A stretch of 64,000 bases of DNA from Mesobacterium pallidum (GTDB lineage Bacteria; Pseudomonadota; Alphaproteobacteria; Rhodobacterales; Rhodobacteraceae). The notes below the pieces were generated by a model. That model did no database searches. It worked only from the letters and a program-made list of their open reading frames with translations, and was not told the origin of the DNA. This document shows, piece after piece, positions 29,983 to 38,859 of the stretch (positions are counted from its first letter, which is position 1; the number at the start of each line of letters is the position of its first letter). A program made the position numbers and the translations under genes. The stretch spans positions 62,001 to 126,000 of the forward strand of contig NZ_JAIMID010000004.1 in the NCBI RefSeq assembly GCF_019966535.1. The letters run 5' to 3'.

Positions 29983-31104
29983 ATGCGCGCGGAAATTCAG
30001 AACATCGTCGGCGAGGTCCGGAAATCGCTCGAGCTGCTGCGCCAGCGCATGGGCTGGGAAACGGTCGAGCATCGGCTCGAGGAATTCAACGCCCTGGTCG
30101 AGGATCCGAACCTCTGGAACGACCCGGCCAAGGCGCAGAAGCTGATGCGCGAGCGCCAGCAGCTGGTCGATGCCTACGAGACCCACAAATCCATCAAGCA
30201 GGACCTCGAGGACAGCATCGAGCTGATCGAGCTGGGCGAGATGGAGGAGGATGCCGAAGTCATCGCCGATGCCGAGGCCACGATCAAGGCGCTGCACACC
30301 AAGGCTGCCGAGAAGGAGCTCGAGGCGCTGCTGGACGGTGAGGCCGACGGCAACGACACCTTCCTCGAGATCAACGCCGGTGCCGGCGGGACCGAGGCCT
30401 GCGACTGGGCGCAGATGCTCCAGCGGATGTATGTCCGCTGGGCGGAAAAGCGTGGCTTCGAGGTCGAGCTGCAGTCGGAAGAACCCGGCGCCGAGGCCGG
30501 CATCAAGTCGGTGGCCTACAAGATTTCCGGCCCCAACGCCTATGGCTGGCTGAAATCCGAAAGCGGCGTGCACCGGCTGGTGCGGATCAGCCCCTTCGGC
30601 AAGGGCACGCGAGAGACCTCGTTTGCCTCGGTCTGGGTCTACCCGGTGGTGGACGACAATATCGAGATCGAGGTGAACCCAAGCGACATCCGCATCGACA
30701 CGATGCGCAGCTCGGGTGCGGGCGGGCAGCACGTGAACACGACGGACTCGGCCGTGCGGATCACCCACATGCCGACCGGCATCGTGGTGACGAGCTCCGA
30801 GAAATCGCAGCACCAGAACCGCGACATCGCCATGAAGGCGCTGAAATCGCGGCTCTACCAGCTCGAGCTCGACAAGCGGAACGCGGCCATCAACGAGGCG
30901 CACGAGGCCAAGGGCAGCGCGGGCTGGGGCAACCAGATCCGGTCTTACGTGTTGCAGCCCTACCAGATGGTCAAGGACCTGCGCACCCAGCATGAAACCA
31001 GCGACACGCAAGGGGTTCTGGACGGCGATCTCGACCCGTTCATGGCCGCCACGCTGGCCCAGCAGGTGGCGGGGAAAAGCCGCGCGGATGCCTCGGGCGG
31101 TTGA
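29983..31104 (+). CDS. prfB: Peptide chain release factor 2
   Basis: 373 residues; recognises UGA and UAA stop codons. It shows the tripeptide SPF (residues 203-205) for stop recognition and GGQ (247-249) for hydrolysis. The reading frame is continuous from the ATG through the conserved domains, so the programmed +1 frameshift site found in E. coli and many bacteria is absent here. GGAG precedes the ATG. A very strong terminator follows. Confidence 0.97.
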   Translation: MRAEIQNIVGEVRKSLELLRQRMGWETVEHRLEEFNALVEDPNLWNDPAKAQKLMRERQQLVDAYETHKSIKQDLEDSIELIELGEMEEDAEVIADAEATIKALHTKAAEKELEALLDGEADGNDTFLEINAGAGGTEACDWAQMLQRMYVRWAEKRGFEVELQSEEPGAEAGIKSVAYKISGPNAYGWLKSESGVHRLVRISPFGKGTRETSFASVWVYPVVDDNIEIEVNPSDIRIDTMRSSGAGGQHVNTTDSAVRITHMPTGIVVTSSEKSQHQNRDIAMKALKSRLYQLELDKRNAAINEAHEAKGSAGWGNQIRSYVLQPYQMVKDLRTQHETSDTQGVLDGDLDPFMAATLAQQVAGKSRADASGG

Positions 31105-31128
31105 GGGCGGACTGAAAAGCAAACATGA

Positions 31129-31162
31129 CAAAGGCCGGGGTTTGCCCCGGCCTTTGTTGTTT
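31129..31162 (+). terminator. Bidirectional terminator between prfB and the Hint-domain gene
   Basis: A perfect 12-bp stem (CAAAGGCCGGGG / CCCCGGCCTTTG, loop TTTG) is followed by TTGTTT. It starts about 25 bp after the prfB stop, and the convergent Hint gene ends at 31175, so it can serve both. Confidence 0.9.
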
Positions 31163-31174
31163 CAGAAGCGCGGA

Positions 31175-32071
31175 TCAGGCCGCGTCGCGGGCCGCGAGCT
31201 TGGCGCGCAGGGCGGCGGGCACTTGCTGTTGCGACATTGCGCGCGGCAGGTCCAACTCGGGAATGCTCTCTTCGCTGCCGTAAAGCGCAATGTACTCGGC
31301 GTGGTTGTCAAAGGCCCGGCGCCCGACATTGTCGATGAAGGTCTCGGCCGGGCACCCGTTGGCCAGGATGATGTCATGCGCCTCGGTCTCGACATGGTAG
31401 ACGGTAAAGCGAACCTCGGTCTCTGCCCAGGGCCGTTCGCGGATCGTCGTTCCGTTGACCAGCGCACCCGCGTGGACAAGGATCCCGTCGATCAGCAGGG
31501 CATGGTCCGCGGTCAGCGTCAGGTCGACGGTCGGCAAGCCGTCCCCCAACGCCCCGGCCTTGATCAGGACCGGCTTGAGCCGGGAGGGGAGATGAAAGGC
31601 AGGGATCACGGTCTGACGTCCCACCCATTTGACCGGTATTTCGCGACCGTCTACCGTCAGGACAGGGTCGCCGATCGCAAGCGTCTCTACAGCGCGCTGG
31701 CCGTCTGGCGTGGCGATTTGCGTTCCCGCGCCGAAACACGCGGTGAAATCTGCGCCATTGCCCGAAACCGAGGGGATATTGTTCACCGCCCAAAGGGCAT
31801 CGTCGTAATTGTCGAACATGATGAGAAGGGTGCCGGTCTCGCCAGTGTTCAGCACCAGCGGATAAAGCGTTCCGTTGACCTCGACGGTGCCTTGATATTC
31901 GTAGATTGCGGTCGTGCCTTGCAGGGAAATCTCTTCGCCATCGGTCCAGATGCCGTCGTTGCCGTCATCATAGATCGAATACGCACCAGCGTTGTTTCCG
32001 TAGGGGCCGCCGATCAGGTTCCCCGTGTCCGGATCGTAATTCACCCAATTTCTGGTTGCGTAGGTCACCAT
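31175..32071 (-). CDS. Hint_2 (Hedgehog/intein-like) domain protein
   Basis: 298 residues. Residues 112 onward (CFGAGTQIATPDGQRAVETL) begin a Hint domain with the nucleophilic Cys112, followed by LAIGDPVLTVDGREIPVKWVG and, near the end, AHDIILANGCPAETFIDN, the usual Hint_2 end motif in Rhodobacteraceae proteins. The N-terminal 110 residues are Asp/Asn/Gly-rich. Roseobacters carry many such proteins, often secreted with RTX-like repeats; here there are none. Its substrate and role are unknown, and it may be self-processing. There is no obvious signal peptide. Confidence 0.8.
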   Translation of the reverse strand: MVTYATRNWVNYDPDTGNLIGGPYGNNAGAYSIYDDGNDGIWTDGEEISLQGTTAIYEYQGTVEVNGTLYPLVLNTGETGTLLIMFDNYDDALWAVNNIPSVSGNGADFTACFGAGTQIATPDGQRAVETLAIGDPVLTVDGREIPVKWVGRQTVIPAFHLPSRLKPVLIKAGALGDGLPTVDLTLTADHALLIDGILVHAGALVNGTTIRERPWAETEVRFTVYHVETEAHDIILANGCPAETFIDNVGRRAFDNHAEYIALYGSEESIPELDLPRAMSQQQVPAALRAKLAARDAA

Positions 32072-32260
32072 GGCTCTCTTCCTTTGTCTTGTCCTGTGTC
32101 ATGATCCTGTGTGGAATGTTACGGTTCTGCCCGGATTTCGACAATAAACCCAAGGGCGTAATGCTGCATGTCCGGCAGCTTGTGATTGAAGGGCCTGCCT
32201 TGATTTTGTCTGCGTCCCCGGGTCAAGTAAGCCTGCGTGGAGTGCCGGAGGGGAGTGGCC

Positions 32261-33064
32261 ATGGAGTCAACAGCCGACAACAGGTTGCTGGATAAGGAAC
32301 CGGGCGTGCCCGAGATCGGGCGCATCCGGCCGGGATTGCTGCGCGATGCGCTGATCCGCGGCTGGCGCGATTTCCGGCATTTCCCGTTCTTCGGGCTGGT
32401 GACGGCCGCGGTCTACGTGGCCGCCGGCTGGGGCATCTGGGCGGTCACGCAATGGACCGGGCAAAGCTACTGGATGGTGCTGGCGGTCTTCGGCTTTCCG
32501 CTGATCGGGCCGTTTTCGGCCGTGGGGCTTTACGAGGTCTCGCACCGCATCGACCAGGGATTGCCGCTGGACAAGCGCGAGATCTTCGGCGTGATCCTCA
32601 GCCAGTCGAAACGGCAATTGCCCTCGATCTGCGCGATCATCATCGTGGTGCTGCTGTTCTGGTTCTTCTTGGGCCACATGATCTTTGCCCTGTTCCTGGG
32701 GCTGTCGACCATGACCAACGTATCGTCCAGCTACGACGTCTACCTTAGCGCTGACGGGCTGACGATGCTGGCGGTGGGCACGGTGGTCGGGGCGGCCTTC
32801 GCGCTGCTGCTCTACATGATCACCGTGATCGCATTGCCGCTGCTGCTGGACCGCGAGGTGGATTTCATCACCGCGATGATCACCAGTTTCCAGGCGGTGC
32901 AGGAAAACTTTGCCGTCATGATGCTGTGGGCGGCCGTGATCGCGCTGTCGACGCTGCTGGCGCTGATCCCGGGATTCCTGGGGCTATTCGTCGTTCTGCC
33001 GCTGTTCGGGCACGCCACCTGGCACCTGTACAGGGGCGCCGTGGACGCGTCGGCCGAGGAATGA
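32261..33064 (+). CDS. DUF2189 family membrane protein
   Basis: About 267 residues with around six hydrophobic segments: FFGLVTAAVYVAAGWGIWAV, YWMVLAVFGFPLIGPFSAVG, ICAIIIVVLLFWFFLGHM, GTVVGAAFALLLYMITVIA, VMMLWAAVIALSTLLAL and FVVLPLFGHATWHLY. It matches DUF2189 (including the late HATWHLYR motif). GGAGGGGAG precedes the ATG at 32261. The function is unknown. A divergent promoter region lies between it and the Hint gene. Confidence 0.8.
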   Translation: MESTADNRLLDKEPGVPEIGRIRPGLLRDALIRGWRDFRHFPFFGLVTAAVYVAAGWGIWAVTQWTGQSYWMVLAVFGFPLIGPFSAVGLYEVSHRIDQGLPLDKREIFGVILSQSKRQLPSICAIIIVVLLFWFFLGHMIFALFLGLSTMTNVSSSYDVYLSADGLTMLAVGTVVGAAFALLLYMITVIALPLLLDREVDFITAMITSFQAVQENFAVMMLWAAVIALSTLLALIPGFLGLFVVLPLFGHATWHLYRGAVDASAEE

Positions 33065-33092
33065 GGCCCGGCTGAACGCCGTTCACCGGGCC
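33065..33092. terminator. Hairpin between convergent DUF2189 and DUF59 genes
   Basis: GGCCCGG...CCGGGCC encloses TGAAC GCC GTTCA with one bulged base, forming a long stem in a 35-bp gap between convergent genes. There is no T-tract, so it may act as a transcript-end structure rather than a classic terminator. Confidence 0.5.
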
Positions 33093-33099
33093 GAAGGGC

Positions 33100-33462
33100 T
33101 CACATGAAGCCCAGTTCCAGCCGCGCCTCGTCGCTCATCATGTCCATGCCCCATTGCGGGTCCCAGGTCAGTTCGACGTCGACGTCTTTGACGCCGGCCA
33201 CCGGTTCGATCGCGTCGACGATCCATCCGGGCATGTCCCCGGCCACCGGGCAACCGGGCGCGGTCAGAGTCATGACAATCTTAACCGAATTTTCGGAACT
33301 GATGTCGATGGTATAGATCAAGCCCAGGTCATAGATGTTGACCGGGATTTCCGGGTCGTAGACCGTCCGGCATGCCTCGACCACCGCATCGTACAGCGGG
33401 TGGTCGGTGGTCGATGGGGCGATCAGCGGTGTGCCTTCCAGCGGGGGCGTGGGTCCGGTCAT
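33100..33462 (-). CDS. DUF59/MIP18-family SUF-type iron-sulfur assembly protein
   Basis: 120 residues with the MIP18 (PaaD-like/SufT) fold: VYDPEIPVNIYDLGLIY and the APGCPVAGDMPGWI motif with Cys71, then ELTWDPQWGMDMMSDEARLELG. These proteins help Fe-S cluster maturation. No suf gene is next to it here, unlike the usual suf operon arrangement. It is convergent with DUF2189. Confidence 0.85.
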   Translation of the reverse strand: MTGPTPPLEGTPLIAPSTTDHPLYDAVVEACRTVYDPEIPVNIYDLGLIYTIDISSENSVKIVMTLTAPGCPVAGDMPGWIVDAIEPVAGVKDVDVELTWDPQWGMDMMSDEARLELGFM

Positions 33463-33589
33463 CTCGTCTCTCTTGGCTTTCCTGAGTGATTATATAGGAA
33501 ATCGCGGCGGCAGGGTCCAGTGGGCCCGCGGCGATTTGAAGGGGCCGTCAGAAGGCGGCCCGCAGACGTCAGATCGCGGAGGACACGCA

Positions 33590-34390
33590 ATGCTGACAAG
33601 ATGGGCACCAGGAGGGTGCTGGGCGGCCCTGGCCGCGATCTGGCTGGGCGCCGGGATGGCGCAGGCGCAGGGGCACGGGTTCGACCCCGAGCAGCCCTGC
33701 GCGCCGCAGATCGCCGCCATGTACCCGGGCGAACAGCTGTCGATGGCGGCCTGGGCGCTGGGATATCTCGCCGCCTCGGGGCAGCCACCGCAGCTGGTGA
33801 CGCTGCTTTCGACGGCCAGCTTCGCCGGAGAGATCGCCGATTCGTGCCGGGCCAGCCCCGGCGCTTCGCTGATGGAGGTGGTGGCGAACCTCTCGGACAG
33901 CCCGATGCCGGTGATGATGACGGCCACCGCCGCGCCGGCCCCCGCGCCCGAGCCGATGACGCCCGAGCAGGAGGCGCGCGCGCTGCTCGAGGCGTTCCTG
34001 GACCCGCAGGCCGACCTCGTGGCGCTGACCGCGCAGCTGAAACCCACGCCGGACGACGTGCGCGCGGTCTACGAGGCGCCGCTGGCCGAGCGGTTGGTCA
34101 TGGCCTATGCCGCCACCTTCCAGCCGGGCATCGCGATCGGACCCAAGCCGGGCCAGACCGAGGTGACGATGACCGTCTCGACCACCCATGCGCTGCGCGA
34201 CGGGGCCAGCGAGCTCGTTGAGTTCCCCGGCGGCTACCGGGACGTGCTCGGCTTTTTCAAGGAGGACGTGCCGATCGCGCGCTTCCGCTTTGTCGAGCCG
34301 GGGCAGGAGCTTGGGCTGTCCTTCGACGGGCTGGTCAAGGTGCATGGGCGCTGGGTGCTGATGCCCAAACCCTGGCGCATGCTCAACTGA
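33590..34390 (+). CDS. Secreted protein of unknown function with Cys pair
   Basis: About 266 residues. The start MLTRWAPGGCWAALAAIWL gives an N-terminal signal peptide ending near AQAQ. The first 100 mature residues contain HGFDPEQPCAPQIAAMYPG and a second Cys in DSCRASPG, a possible disulfide. A Pro/Ala-rich linker (TAAPAPAPEPMTPEQEA) leads to a compact C-terminal half. GGAGG precedes the ATG. No family is recognised. Confidence 0.75.
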   Translation: MLTRWAPGGCWAALAAIWLGAGMAQAQGHGFDPEQPCAPQIAAMYPGEQLSMAAWALGYLAASGQPPQLVTLLSTASFAGEIADSCRASPGASLMEVVANLSDSPMPVMMTATAAPAPAPEPMTPEQEARALLEAFLDPQADLVALTAQLKPTPDDVRAVYEAPLAERLVMAYAATFQPGIAIGPKPGQTEVTMTVSTTHALRDGASELVEFPGGYRDVLGFFKEDVPIARFRFVEPGQELGLSFDGLVKVHGRWVLMPKPWRMLN

Positions 34391-34569
34391 CGGAGGGGGG
34401 CCAGCCCCCGTCGCCTGCGGCGACTCCCCCGGAGTATTTGTGGAATAATGAACGGCGGGGCGAGGCAGGGATGCCAGGCCGATACACGGGCGTTGCGTCT
34501 TCGGTGGTGTCGGAGCGAGGGGCCAGCCCCTCGCGCTCCCCGGAGTTTATTGGCACAATGAAGGGCGGA
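34391..34569. repeat. Two forward gene-end repeats with GC hairpins
   Basis: The gap between convergent genes holds GC hairpins, a forward element at 34424-34452 (CTCCCCCGGAGTATTTGTGG, tail ending AATAATGAA) and, behind the hairpin GCGAGGGG/CCCCTCGC (34515-34534), a second forward element at 34535-34563 (GCTCCCCGGAGTTTATTGG, tail CACAATGAAG). Confidence 0.8.
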
Positions 34570-35403
34570 TCAGAGGCCGACCAGGGCGCGGATGTCTGCA
34601 GGGGAGGCGCCATCGGCCCGGTAGCGGGCGATGGCGCGGGCGTCGTCGCGTTTCGCCAGGCGCTTGCCATGATCGTCGCGGATGAGGCGGTGGTGGTGGT
34701 AGAACGGTTCGGGCAGGCCCAGCAGGATCTGCAGCAGGCGGTGGATGGGGGTGGCGTCGGCCAGGTCCTCGCCGCGCACCACGTGGGTGATGGCCTGGGC
34801 CGCGTCGTCGACCACGACCGAGAGGTGGTAGGAGGTGCCCATCTCGCGCCGGGCGAGGACGACATCGCCGATCCCGTCGATCAACTGGTGGATGGGGAGC
34901 GCGACGGGGGTGTCCTTCTCCGTGTATCGGACCTCGGTCAGGTCGTCGCAGGCCCGCGGCATGTCGAGGCGCAGGGCCGCACCATGGGGGCGCGGGCCGC
35001 TGCGGCGGTGTTTCTCGCGGCAGGTGCCGGGGTAGACGAGGCCATCGGGGCCGATCAGCGGCGCGCCTTCCTGCGGGGCCGAGGCCGCCGCGGCGATGTC
35101 GCGCCGGTTGCAGTCGCAGCGGTAGAGCAGCCCGCGCGCCCAGAGCGCATCCAGCGCCGCGTCATAGGCGGCCATGTTGTCCGATTGGCGCAGCGGGCGC
35201 GCATCCCAGCTGAGGCCGAGCCAGTGCAGGTCCTCGACGATCTGCGCCTCCCACTCGGGCCGCGCGCGGGACTGGTCGATATCCTCGATCCGCAGCAGGA
35301 AGGAGCCGCCGGCCGCGCGGGCCATGTCATGGGCGGTCAGCGCCGAAAAGGCATGGCCCAGGTGCAACGGGCCGGTGGGCGAGGGCGCGAAACGGGTGCG
35401 CAT
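34570..35403 (-). CDS. gluQ: Glutamyl-Q tRNA(Asp) synthetase
   Basis: 277 residues; a truncated glutamyl-tRNA synthetase paralogue that adds glutamate to queuosine in tRNA-Asp. It shows the class I HIGH variant HLGHAFSA (residues 14-21), a Zn site CDCNRRD...YPGTC, and KRLAKR (KMSKS variant). It lacks the anticodon-binding domain of GltX, consistent with the length. The start at 35401-35403 overlaps the stop of the upstream peptide gene. Confidence 0.92.
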   Translation of the reverse strand: MRTRFAPSPTGPLHLGHAFSALTAHDMARAAGGSFLLRIEDIDQSRARPEWEAQIVEDLHWLGLSWDARPLRQSDNMAAYDAALDALWARGLLYRCDCNRRDIAAAASAPQEGAPLIGPDGLVYPGTCREKHRRSGPRPHGAALRLDMPRACDDLTEVRYTEKDTPVALPIHQLIDGIGDVVLARREMGTSYHLSVVVDDAAQAITHVVRGEDLADATPIHRLLQILLGLPEPFYHHHRLIRDDHGKRLAKRDDARAIARYRADGASPADIRALVGL

Positions 35404-35618
35404 CACTCGTCGCGGTAGCGTCCGTAGCGGCGGGCTCGGCTGTCCTCGCGCGACTGGAAGATCAGGATCCAAGCGAGGATGATGAACATCGGATGCGTCA
35501 GCCCGCCCGAGAAGATGATTGCCGGAACCCAGATCAGGAACACGATGACCGACAGGATCGGCCGCCCCGTCAGCAGGATCGACAGCGGCGGCAGCAGGAT
35601 GGCGAGGACATAGTTCAT
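35403..35618 (-). CDS. Small YqaE/Pmp3-family membrane protein
   Basis: 71 residues. The N-terminal half [16 protein letters not shown] is hydrophobic, with TGRP and then [16 protein letters not shown] and a second membrane stretch, ending with a charged tail ([16 protein letters not shown]). It matches the UPF0057/Pmp3 proteolipid family. Both ends overlap neighbours: 4 bp with trmFO upstream and 1 bp with gluQ downstream. Confidence 0.8.
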   Translation of the reverse strand: MNYVLAILLPPLSILLTGRPILSVIVFLIWVPAIIFSGGLTHPMFIILAWILIFQSREDSRARRYGRYRDE

Positions 35619-36967
35619 GCCGACACCTCCTGCGCGGCAAGCCAGTCGGTCCAGGCCGCCTTGGCCCGGTCGGTATAGCCCTTGTAGCGGTCCTTGCGGC
35701 CACGACGTCCGCCGCGCACGTCCTCGAGCGGGCGGAAGAGGCCGAAGTTGACGTTCATCGGCTGGAACGTCTTGGCCTCGGCCCCGCCGGTGATGTGGTG
35801 GATCAGCGCGCCCATGGCGGTGTCCTGCGGGACGGTGGGCAGGGTGCGGCCGAGGATCTCGGCCGCCGCCATGCGGCCGGCGAGCAGGCCCATGGCAGTG
35901 GATTCGACATAGCCTTCGACGCCTGTGACCTGGCCGGCAAAGCGGATGTTCGGTTTGGACCGCAGCCGCATCTGGGCATCCAGCAGCGTGGGCGAGTTGA
36001 GGAAGGTGTTGCGGTGGATACCGCCAAGGCGCGCGAAGCTGGCGTTTTCGAGGCCGGGAATGGTTTTGAAAACCTCGGCTTGCGCGCCGTACTTCATCTT
36101 GGTCTGGAAGCCGACGATGTTGTAGAGCGTCCCCAGCGCATTGTCGCGGCGCAGTTGGACCACGGCGTAGGGCTTTTCGTCGGGCTTGTGCGCATTGGTC
36201 AGGCCCACCGGCTTCATCGGCCCATGGCGCAGGGTCTCGCGGCCGCGTTCGGCCATGACCTCGATTGGCAGGCAGCCGTCGAAATAGCCGGCAGTTTCCC
36301 CGTCGTGGAACTCGGTCTTGTCGGCGGCGAGCAGCGCGTCGATGAAAGCCTCGTATTGCGGCTTGGTCATCGGGCAGTTGAGATAGGCCTTCTGCTCCTC
36401 CTCGGTCTCGCCCTTGTCATAGCGCGACTGGCGCCAGACCACGTCCATGTCGATGCTGTCGGTATAGACGATGGGCGCGATGGCGTCGAAGAAGGCGAGC
36501 CGTTCGGCGCCCGTTTCGGCCTGGATCGCGGCGCCAAGCGCAGGCGAGGTCAGCGGGCCGGTGGCAAAGATCCACTGGCCCTGGTCGGGCAGCTCGGTCA
36601 CTTCCTCGAGGCTGGTGCGGATCAGCGGATGGGCTTGCAGCCTGGCCGTGATCGCGGCCGAGAAGGCATCGCGGTCCACGGCCAGCGCGCCGCCGGCGGG
36701 CAGGCGGTGGCGATAGGCGTGCTCGATCACGAGTCCACCGGCCTGTTTCATCTCCCAATGCAGCAGGCCCACGGCGTTCTGTTCATGGTCGTCCGACCGG
36801 AACGAGTTCGAACAGACCATCTCGGCGAAATTGCCGGAGGTATGGGCGAAGGTTTCGACCTGCGGCCGCATCTCGTGCAGGACCACGGGTACGCCGGCCT
36901 CGGCGGCTTGCCAGGCGGCTTCGGACCCGGCCATGCCGGCGCCCACGATGTGGAGTTCTTGCGTCAT
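35615..36967 (-). CDS. trmFO: Methylenetetrahydrofolate-tRNA-(uracil-5-)-methyltransferase
   Basis: 450 residues; makes m5U54 (ribothymidine) in tRNA using methylene-THF and FAD. It shows the FAD motif [11 protein letters not shown] near the start, [10 protein letters not shown] with the active-site Cys, and the late [15 protein letters not shown] motif. The start [12 protein letters not shown] at 36965-36967 overlaps nothing upstream; a longer frame is not supported. Its end overlaps the Pmp3-like gene (ATGA). Confidence 0.95.
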   Translation of the reverse strand: MTQELHIVGAGMAGSEAAWQAAEAGVPVVLHEMRPQVETFAHTSGNFAEMVCSNSFRSDDHEQNAVGLLHWEMKQAGGLVIEHAYRHRLPAGGALAVDRDAFSAAITARLQAHPLIRTSLEEVTELPDQGQWIFATGPLTSPALGAAIQAETGAERLAFFDAIAPIVYTDSIDMDVVWRQSRYDKGETEEEQKAYLNCPMTKPQYEAFIDALLAADKTEFHDGETAGYFDGCLPIEVMAERGRETLRHGPMKPVGLTNAHKPDEKPYAVVQLRRDNALGTLYNIVGFQTKMKYGAQAEVFKTIPGLENASFARLGGIHRNTFLNSPTLLDAQMRLRSKPNIRFAGQVTGVEGYVESTAMGLLAGRMAAAEILGRTLPTVPQDTAMGALIHHITGGAEAKTFQPMNVNFGLFRPLEDVRGGRRGRKDRYKGYTDRAKAAWTDWLAAQEVSA

Positions 36968-37236
36968 GGGGCGCATGTAGGGTTTCGTTGCGTGTTTGTC
37001 ACGGGGGAAGAGGGGGCGCTGCCCGCCGTCGCCTTTGGCGACGCTTGACGTCGCCATGGGCGACTCCCCCGGAGTTTACTGGAAAGGTGAAAGGGGATCG
37101 GGGGCCCTGCTTTCATTATTCTTGAAATACTCCCGCTTATGGCGCCTTTGGCGCCAGCCGAGGCGTCAATGGCCAGCTGCGGAGCGAGGGGCCAGCCCCT
37201 CGCGCTCCCCGGAGTTTAATGGAAAGATGAAGGGGA
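36968..37236. repeat. Three gene-end repeats in alternating orientation
   Basis: About 269 bp with no gene: a forward element at 37064-37095 (CTCCCCCGGAGTTTACTGG, tail AAGGTGAAAGG), an inverted element at 37110-37133 (TTTCATTATTCTTGAAAT), a GGCGCC hairpin, a GCGAGGGG/CCCCTCGC hairpin and a forward element at 37204-37235 (CTCCCCGGAGTTTAATGG, tail AAGATGAAGGGG). Confidence 0.85.
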
Positions 37237-38022
37237 TCAGCGCGGCCAGTCCGGTTTGCGCTTTTCGAGGAAGGCCTGGATGCCTTCGTTGGTGTCGCGG
37301 TCGAGCATGTTCTGGACCATTGCGGCGCCGGTGAAGGCATAGGCTTCGCCCAGCGGCATCTCGAGCTGGTCGTAGAAGCTGGACTTGCCGATGCGCACGG
37401 CGGTGGCGAGCTTGGCGGCGACGGTTTCGGCGAGGGCGGTGGTTTCCGCCGTCAGGCTTTCGGCGGGGACGACGCGGTTGACGAGGCCCAGTTCCACGGC
37501 CCGGGCGGCGTCGATGAAGGCGCCGGTGGTCAGCATCTCGAACGCCTGCTTGCGTGGAATGTTGCGGGTCAGCGCGACCATGGGGGTCGAGCAGAAGAGG
37601 CCGATGTTCACGCCGTTGACGCCGAACCGGGTGCCTTCCGCTGCCACGGCCATGTCGCAGGACGCGACCAGCTGGCAACCGGCGGCGGTGGCGATGCCGT
37701 GCACCTCGGCGATGACCGGCTGGGGCAGGGCGCGGATGGTCTGCATCATCGTGGCGCAGCGCGTGAAGAGGTCGGCGAAGTACGCCGCCCCCGCGTCCTC
37801 GGACTGGCGTCCGGCCTGCATTTCCTTGAGGTCGTGCCCCGCGCAGAAGGCCTTGCCCGCGCCCGACAGCACCACCGCGCGGATCGCAGCATCGGTCCTG
37901 ATTGTATCGAGTTCCGCCTGCAATGCGGCCAGCATCGCGTCCGACAGCGCGTTCAGCCGCTCGGGCGCGTTCATCTGCAGATGCGCCACGCCGTTCGTGT
38001 CGCAACGTTCCAGTATGCTCAT
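37237..38022 (-). CDS. Enoyl-CoA hydratase/isomerase-fold protein (ECHDC3-like)
   Basis: 261 residues with the crotonase fold: VVLSGAGKAFCAGHDLKEM (oxyanion hole), GIATAAGCQLVASCDMAVA and FGVNGVNIGLFCSTP. The two glutamates used by true hydratases are absent: the usual G-x-E before ACD is Q here, and the P-E-v-x-l-G motif reads NGVNIGL. It is therefore unlikely to be a normal enoyl-CoA hydratase; a different acyl-CoA chemistry or an ECHDC3-like role is probable. It is divergent from the thioesterase gene. Confidence 0.85.
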   Translation of the reverse strand: MSILERCDTNGVAHLQMNAPERLNALSDAMLAALQAELDTIRTDAAIRAVVLSGAGKAFCAGHDLKEMQAGRQSEDAGAAYFADLFTRCATMMQTIRALPQPVIAEVHGIATAAGCQLVASCDMAVAAEGTRFGVNGVNIGLFCSTPMVALTRNIPRKQAFEMLTTGAFIDAARAVELGLVNRVVPAESLTAETTALAETVAAKLATAVRIGKSSFYDQLEMPLGEAYAFTGAAMVQNMLDRDTNEGIQAFLEKRKPDWPR

Positions 38023-38080
38023 CTTGTCCTCCGCCTCCGATTCCGGGCAAGTCTAGGGCCAAGCGAAGCGGGAGGAAAGC

Positions 38081-38515
38081 ATGGCCGATCTGGCGGATAT
38101 CGTGATGGACGAGGCGGCGTTGAACCGCTTTCTCGAGGAGTTCTTCCAGCAGGTTGCCGGTGAATTCACCGTCGAGGAAGTGACCTCGGACGGCATTCGC
38201 ATCCGCCTTGTCGTGCAGGACAAGCACCTGCGGCCGGGTGGTACGGTGTCGGGACCGTCGATGTTCGCCCTGGCGGACGTGGCGGTCTACCTCGCCATCC
38301 TTGCGCGGATCGGGCCCAAGGCGCTGAGCGTGACGACCTCGGCCGCGCTCGATTTCATGCGCAAGCCCGTGGCGCATGCGGACCTGGTGGCCGAGACGCG
38401 GCTGCTCAAGCTCGGCCGGGTGCTGGCGGTGGGGGACGTGCTGCTTTACTCGGACGGTATGGCGCAGCCGGTGGCGCGGGCCTCGATGACCTACTCCATT
38501 CCGCCCGCGGGCTGA
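38081..38515 (+). CDS. PaaI-family thioesterase
   Basis: 144 residues with the hotdog fold: VVQDKHLRPGGTVSGPSMFALADVA, which aligns to the PaaI active-site region, then VTTSAALDFMRKP and AVGDVLLYS. Such enzymes hydrolyse acyl-CoA thioesters. It is divergent from the ECH-fold gene, so the two may form an acyl-CoA unit. The exact substrate is unknown. Confidence 0.85.
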   Translation: MADLADIVMDEAALNRFLEEFFQQVAGEFTVEEVTSDGIRIRLVVQDKHLRPGGTVSGPSMFALADVAVYLAILARIGPKALSVTTSAALDFMRKPVAHADLVAETRLLKLGRVLAVGDVLLYSDGMAQPVARASMTYSIPPAG

Positions 38516-38524
38516 GCCCGACTG

Positions 38525-38552
38525 CAAAAAGGGCCGGAGCAACGCTCCGACC
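38525..38552 (-). terminator. Terminator of the DUF1127 gene
   Basis: Read on the minus strand: GGGTCGGAGC pairs with GCTCCGGCCC (one T-G pair) and is followed by TTTTTG, about 50 bp beyond the DUF1127 stop. Confidence 0.7.
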
Positions 38553-38603
38553 CGAAGGTGCCGCCCCGACAGGGATGCCGCGGGGCGGGGGAGAGGTGTG
38601 GGG

Positions 38604-38831
38604 TCAGTGGCCGCGGCGGCGCAGCTCGGCGTTGACCATGTCGGGGGTCAGGCCGACGTCGTGCAATTGCCACGGCTCGAGCTGTTTGAGCGCCTGTCGC
38701 GTGCGACGGGTTCGGTCCCATGTCTCGACCTTGACAGCCACGGCCAGGGCCAGACGGGCCACGACCGGCAGCGCGTGGCTGCGATCATAGAGGTCGGCAA
38801 AGGCGGGATGCAGGGCGTGCTGCGGCGACAT
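38604..38831 (-). CDS. DUF1127 small protein
   Basis: 75 residues with the DUF1127 motif near the C-terminus (TRQALKQLEPWQLHDVGLTP, ending AELRRRGH). GAAGGAAC precedes the ATG. DUF1127 proteins are small basic proteins; in some alphaproteobacteria they have been linked to small-RNA-mediated and nutrient responses. It is divergent from a MocR regulator, and the shared promoter carries direct repeats. It is followed by its own terminator. Confidence 0.8.
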   Translation of the reverse strand: MSPQHALHPAFADLYDRSHALPVVARLALAVAVKVETWDRTRRTRQALKQLEPWQLHDVGLTPDMVNAELRRRGH

Positions 38832-38859
38832 GGGATGTTCCTTCGTTCATTAATGTGTT

